Shown here piece after piece: positions 60,197 to 64,000 of a DNA stretch of 64,000 nucleotides (positions within the stretch are counted from its first letter, which is position 1; the number at the start of each line of letters is the position of its first letter). Under the pieces are notes generated by a model that searched no databases, was not told the DNA's origin, and worked only from the letters and a program-made list of their open reading frames with translations. Source of the stretch: JBCBKP01 sp038521625 (GTDB taxonomy: Bacteria; Planctomycetota; Phycisphaerae; Phycisphaerales; UBA1924); NCBI GenBank assembly GCA_038521625.1, contig JBCBKP010000003.1, positions 1-64,000 of the forward strand, written 5' to 3'. The position numbers and the translations under genes are program-made.

Positions 60197-61476
60197 CGAC
60201 GATTCAGACGACCGAGCGTCCGCAGGCGACGAAGAACGATGGGCTGACTTCGCTCATGCGGGTCAGCGGGGGGACGTCCGAGTCGTTCTCCCGCGTGCTG
60301 CAGCGCCAGCGGCCGGGCGGTGAGGGCGGGGCGCTCGACGCGGCGTTCGGCGAGCTGGATGCCGAGCGCAGGCCGGCGGTGCGCGAGGCGGAGGAGCGGA
60401 TCGCGAAGGACGCGACGGCTTCGCGTGAGGGCGGGGATTCGAGCGACGGGATTGCGGTCGATTCGGCCAAGACCGGCGCCGAGGTTGGGGCCGAGACCGG
60501 CGCTCAGACCGGGCTCGAGCGGGCCGGCGAGCGGCGCGACGGGACGCGGTCCGACCCGGGCTCGGCCAGACCGAGCCCGCAGCAAGATCAGAACGCCGGG
60601 CGGCCCGAGTCGGGCAGCGAGTCACGGGCGGCAGAGCGTGACGCGTCGGCGCGGACGCAGCCTCCGGCGCCCGCGGGTGATCGATCCGAGACAGGAGCGG
60701 CCGCGGAGCGTCCGCAGGCTCCCGCGATTCAGGCGGGGGCGGCGCCGGCCTCGACGAAGGCGGCAGGCGCGAGCGCGCCGGCCCAGGGCGACGGTGGTGG
60801 TGCCGCGAAGGTGTCCGGGCCTGCGCTCGGGCTGCGCGGCTTCCGCGCCGAGGCGCCGGGTGTGCGCGGCGAAGCCAAGCCCGAGCAGCTCTTGAAGCAG
60901 GAGCGTCCGGAGCCACAGCGTGTGCTCGGTCAGGTCACGCGCGGTCTCGCGACGCTGCTGAAGAAGGGCGGTGGCGACGTCTCGCTGCGGCTGAACCCGG
61001 ATTCGCTCGGTGCGGTGCGTGTCGATGTCTCGATGCGCGACGGGCGGATCACGGCTTCGATGCGGGCCGAGACGGATTCGGCACGGCAGTTGCTAACTGG
61101 GAACCTTGACGACCTCCGCCGCTCGCTGGAGCGACGCGGCCTGGTCGTGGATCGGATCGTGGTCGAGCCGGGCGAGGATCGCTCGGCGGCCGCGGCGTCG
61201 CGCGGGAGCGCGGGACGCGAGTCGGGCGAGCCGCCGGATCGCGGCACGACCGATGATGGCCGGGCGCGATGGAGCGGGCCCGGCGACGAGCGCGAGCGCC
61301 ACGGGGACGGTGGACGCGAGCGGAGCCGGGCGTCGGGCGGAGACCCGCGTGCGGTGAACGACCGGCCCACGGACGGAGCCGGGGATTCGAACGACCGGGA
61401 CGGCGCGGAGGATCCGAGCACCCTGGGTGAGCTGGACGGCGACGCGGTGTCGGTCCGGCTGAACGCGGTGGCCTGA
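60193..61476 (+). CDS. fliK: Flagellar hook-length control protein FliK
   Basis: A 427-residue protein. The first ~245 residues are low-complexity (Ala, Gly, Arg, Asp, Pro), as expected for the ruler part. The C-terminal FliK domain (about 255-345) has SLRLNPDSLGAVRVDVSMRDGRITASMRAETDSARQLL, typical of FliK, followed by LDDLRRSLERRGLVVDRIVVE. It measures the hook and switches export specificity. TTG start overlapping the previous stop (TTGA). The acidic/basic tail from about 345 is longer than usual. Confidence 0.88.
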   Translation: MTTIQTTERPQATKNDGLTSLMRVSGGTSESFSRVLQRQRPGGEGGALDAAFGELDAERRPAVREAEERIAKDATASREGGDSSDGIAVDSAKTGAEVGAETGAQTGLERAGERRDGTRSDPGSARPSPQQDQNAGRPESGSESRAAERDASARTQPPAPAGDRSETGAAAERPQAPAIQAGAAPASTKAAGASAPAQGDGGGAAKVSGPALGLRGFRAEAPGVRGEAKPEQLLKQERPEPQRVLGQVTRGLATLLKKGGGDVSLRLNPDSLGAVRVDVSMRDGRITASMRAETDSARQLLTGNLDDLRRSLERRGLVVDRIVVEPGEDRSAAAASRGSAGRESGEPPDRGTTDDGRARWSGPGDERERHGDGGRERSRASGGDPRAVNDRPTDGAGDSNDRDGAEDPSTLGELDGDAVSVRLNAVA

Positions 61477-61519
61477 GCCCGCGGCGCTGTGGCGCTGCGG
61501 GACGATGGGGGCACGGATC

Positions 61520-62227
61520 ATGAGCACGCTCTCGACGCCGGGCGGCGTCGGCGGCGCGGGCGCCTTCGATGCGCTCTTCCCGCAGACGGACCGGCGGACC
61601 TCCGAAGGCTTCGGGGACCTGACGTCCGAGGACTTCATCCAGATCGTCCTGGCGGAGCTCTCGGCTCAGGACCCGCTGGAGCCGAACGACTCGCAGGCGC
61701 TTCTCGAGCAGATCTCGACGATCCGCGCGATCGAGAGCGATCTGTCGCTCGAGGAGAGCCTCGGCTCGCTGGTCGAGCAGAACGAGTTCGCGTCGGCGGC
61801 CGGTCTGATCGGCGCGGAGATCCGGGGCCAGACGCTCGAGGGTCGCTTCGTGCAGGGCGAGGTCGGCGCGGTGATCCGGACGAGCGGCGAGCCGATGCTC
61901 GAGCTGACGGACGGGTCGATCGTGGCGATGTCGGGCGTGAGCGAGGTTGTCGCTCCGCCGCCGGCCGCGGGCGACTCGGGCGGGAGCGGATCGGGTTCGG
62001 GCAGCGGCTCGGGTTCCGGATCCGGCTCTGGCTCTGAGTCAGGCTCGGGATCTGGATCCGGATCCGGATCCGGGTCGGGGAGCGATTCCGGGTCTGGCAC
62101 CGGGAGCGGCATCACTCCGATCCCGATCGCCCAGACGATCGTTTCTCCCGGGAGCTCGGGCGGCTCTGGCGAGGACCGGGTGAGCCAGGTGCTGAATCTG
62201 ATCGATGACGTCGGGGTGACGCCGTGA
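61520..62227 (+). CDS. flgD: Flagellar hook assembly protein FlgD with a Gly/Ser repeat
   Basis: A 235-residue protein. The N-terminal hook-cap signature is DLTSEDFIQIVLAELSAQDPLEPNDSQALLEQISTI, followed by SSLGSLVEQNEFASAAGLIGAEI-like sequence. The usual C-terminal FlgD Ig/tudor domains are largely replaced by a Gly/Ser repeat (residues about 150-200) and a short tail. The first ATG is at 61505; 61520 is chosen because a GGGGGC sequence precedes it and it starts MSTLSTPGG. Confidence 0.85.
   Translation: MSTLSTPGGVGGAGAFDALFPQTDRRTSEGFGDLTSEDFIQIVLAELSAQDPLEPNDSQALLEQISTIRAIESDLSLEESLGSLVEQNEFASAAGLIGAEIRGQTLEGRFVQGEVGAVIRTSGEPMLELTDGSIVAMSGVSEVVAPPPAAGDSGGSGSGSGSGSGSGSGSGSESGSGSGSGSGSGSGSDSGSGTGSGITPIPIAQTIVSPGSSGGSGEDRVSQVLNLIDDVGVTP
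61976..62118 (+). repeat. Imperfect Gly-Ser coding repeat in flgD
   Basis: GGNTCN-type hexamers (Gly-Ser) and a triple GGATCC-like run encode a stretch of nearly pure Gly and Ser with occasional Glu, Asp and Thr. The DNA copies differ at wobble bases, which suggests selection or age rather than fresh slippage. Confidence 0.85.
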
Positions 62228-62745
62228 TCCCGGCCGTCGGCCTGCTGAGGATGCTCGGCTCTGGCGTGCAGCTCGTCGGCGACATCGCGCGCTCGCTCGG
62301 CGGCGCCGAGTCGATCGAGTCGCGCGGCTTCGAGGATCTGCTCTCGGCGGCGCGTGACGGTCGGATCGAGTCCGGCGCGGCGGTCCGGATCGGCGGCGGC
62401 GTGGATCTGCAGCTCACGGACGGCCAGGCCGAGCGGCTCTCGGCGGCGGCGGATCGTGCGCAGGCCGAGGGCGTCGATCGGGCGCTGGTGCTGCTCGACG
62501 GGATGGCGCTGGAGCTGGACGTGCGGGAGCGGACGGTGGTCGGCGAGGCGCGTCTGGATTCGCCGGGGGTGATCCGCGGTATCGGCGCGGTGATCCGCGC
62601 GGAGCCGGACCCGCACGCGGAGCCAGAGGCGGAGGTCGCGGGCATCGTCGCCGACCCGGCGGCGATGGCCCCGGGCGCGGGCGTGTTCACGGCCGGGCCG
62701 ATCGAGAACCGGGCGCTCGTGGAGCTGCTCGGTCGGAGCGTTTGA
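62224..62745 (+). CDS. Flagellar operon protein, TIGR02530-like
   Basis: A 173-residue protein between flgD and flgE, the place where TIGR02530 family proteins occur in many flagellar operons. The matching region is FEDLLSAARDGRIESGAAVRI, then LTDGQAERLSAAADRAQAEGVDRALVLLDGMALELDVRERTVVGEA. The family is thought to help hook assembly or regulation. N-terminal helix and Pro/Ala-rich C-terminus are extra. GTG start overlaps flgD stop (GTGA). Confidence 0.75.
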   Translation: MIPAVGLLRMLGSGVQLVGDIARSLGGAESIESRGFEDLLSAARDGRIESGAAVRIGGGVDLQLTDGQAERLSAAADRAQAEGVDRALVLLDGMALELDVRERTVVGEARLDSPGVIRGIGAVIRAEPDPHAEPEAEVAGIVADPAAMAPGAGVFTAGPIENRALVELLGRSV

Positions 62746-62780
62746 GGACCCGGGCGAACCGCGTCCGGAGGGGGACACCA

Positions 62781-64000
62781 TGGCATCCACGACCGCGCTG
62801 TTCTCGGGTCTGAGCGGGCTGCTCGCGAACGCCCGGAAGCTCGACGTTGTCGGCAACAACATCTCCAACGTGAACACCGTCGGGTTCAAGCAGTCGCGTC
62901 TGTCGTTCCAGAGCGCGTTCGCGCAGACGTTCCGCGAGGGCACGGCGCCCAACGGGGCGATCGGCGGCACGAACCCCGGGCAGATCGGGCTCGGCGTGCA
63001 GATCGCGGGGACGCAGCGCGACTTCACTCCCGGCGCGTTGACGCAGACGGGCGATGCGCGGGACCTGGCGATCGACGGCGAGGGCTTCTTCGTCGTGCAG
63101 AAGGACGGCGAGAACCTGTACACGCGGATGGGCGGGTTCCGGCCGGACTCGAACGGCGATCTGACGCTGATCGGCGGCGAGCGGCTGATGGGCTACGGCA
63201 TCGACGCGAACTTCAACATCCAGCAGGGCGCGCTGCAGCCGATCAACCTGCCGATCGGTCAGCTGCGGATCGCCGAGGCGACGACGACGACGACGATGAG
63301 CGGCAACCTGGACGCGGGCGGGGACGTCGCGACGGGCGGCAGCCAGAGCCGGCTTCTCGGGAGCCCGGGCAACGGGATGGTGACGATCTCGACCTCGGGC
63401 ACGCCGACGCTCGGGCCGACGACGCTGCTTGTGGATCTCGAGGACCCGAACCTCGCGGGGACCGACACGCCGTTGTTCGCGGACGGGCAGACGCTGCGGT
63501 TCCGGAACATCGAGGTCGGCGGGCGGAATGTCCCGGAGTTCACGCTGGCGATCACGGGGACGACGACGCTGGCCGATCTTCAGACCGCTATCAACAACAA
63601 CCTGGGGATCCACAGCACGACGACGGCGAACCCCGACGGGCAGTTCCCGGGCGTGAACATCGACGCGGCGACCGGGATCATCACGGTGGTCTCGAACACC
63701 GGCACGGCGAACGGGATCGAGATCGACGCGGCGGACATCGAGCTGTTGGACTCGGGCGGGCTGGTGCTTCGGAACCCGTTCGTGACCGACAACCCGGTCG
63801 AGGCGACGGGGGAGTCGGCTCGGACGACGATGGTCGTCTACGACTCGCTCGGGTCGCTGGTCGAGGTCGACGTGACGTTCACGATGACCGCCAAGACCAC
63901 GGGCACGACGTGGCGGATCGACATCGCGTCGCGCGACAACGCGGGGCAGCCGGGGCCGTTCCTGCAGACGCAGACGGTGCAGTTCGATTCGCTCGGCAAC
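62781..64000 (+). CDS. flgE: Flagellar hook protein FlgE (partial, cut by the window end)
   Basis: At least 406 residues are present; the rest lies beyond the window. ALFSGLSGLLANARKLDVVGNNISNVNTVGFKQSR is the flagellar hook/rod signature (ANNIxNxNT), followed by TQTGDARDLAIDGEGFFVVQ and YTRMGGFRPDSNGDL. From about residue 155 a variable, Thr-rich domain (with SGNLDAGGDVATGG) follows, as in large hook proteins. ATG 62781 has GGAGGGGG upstream. Confidence 0.95.

Noticed and set aside
61976..62118. Repeat considered as a non-coding satellite
   Set aside because: It keeps the flgD reading frame and its wobble bases vary, so it is coding.

Overview
The window is GC-rich, densely coded chromosomal DNA. 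It most likely comes from a member of the Planctomycetota, perhaps the class Phycisphaerae. This is inferred from a Ser/Thr kinase fused through one membrane helix to WD40 repeats, a complete MoxR/DUF58/Bat operon, lipid A synthesis by LpxI, the mix of flagellar and gliding-type genes, frequent GTG and TTG starts, and several small conserved zinc-ribbon proteins. No rRNA, prophage, transposase or CRISPR array is visible. The only RNA gene is the 5' part of a tRNA-Gly(CCC) at the left edge.

Left part (0-16 kb) is accessory in character. It holds a secreted beta-lactamase-like serine hydrolase, a DUF2200 gene, a DUF4345 gene broken by one in-frame amber codon, and an AhpD-like/Rrf2 redox pair. 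Next come the kinase-WD40 receptor with a CPBP membrane protease and a secreted protein, an XRE-SnoaL fusion and a secreted hydrolase. A divergent MhqO-type dioxygenase/SnoaL pair flanks a 30-bp palindrome. Two tandem paralogous small proteins follow, then the remnant of a TetR gene, and then an intact TetR-SDR-AhpD-like operon preceded by a perfect 18-bp palindrome.

Middle (16-46 kb): an LCAT-like lipase, a membrane sensor with a degenerate SpoIIE-type domain, a K+ channel with two RCK modules and a bacteriophytochrome hybrid kinase. A tightly overlapping minus-strand operon MoxR-DUF58-lipoprotein-BatA-BatB-BatC-BatD-BatE runs from 32.9 to 24.3 kb. A trehalose operon follows: OtsA, then an OtsB-GH15 trehalase fusion, so synthesis and breakdown share a transcript. 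After it comes an intergenic repeat cluster (37.7-38.7 kb) around a short gene that has lost its stop codon. Next are a zinc-ribbon membrane protein, GNAT, a Fur-like regulator, ObgE, a TlyA-like methyltransferase, LpxI, and a lipoprotein/RDD-domain run.

Right part (47-64 kb): a large TPR protein, then a flagellar cluster on the plus strand. In order it encodes a small helical protein, a histidine kinase, a sigma-54 response regulator, FlgB, FlgC, FliE, FliF, FliG, FliH, FliI, FliJ, a MotE-like protein, FliK, FlgD, a TIGR02530 protein and FlgE (cut by the window end). This is the basal body/export/hook-building set, with its own two-component regulators at the head.

No wholly new defence or mobile system was recognised. 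The most unusual items are the repeat cluster with its stop-less ORF, the phytochrome with altered bilin-pocket residues, the tandem unknown paralogs, the pseudo-phosphatase sensor, and the two strong operator palindromes.
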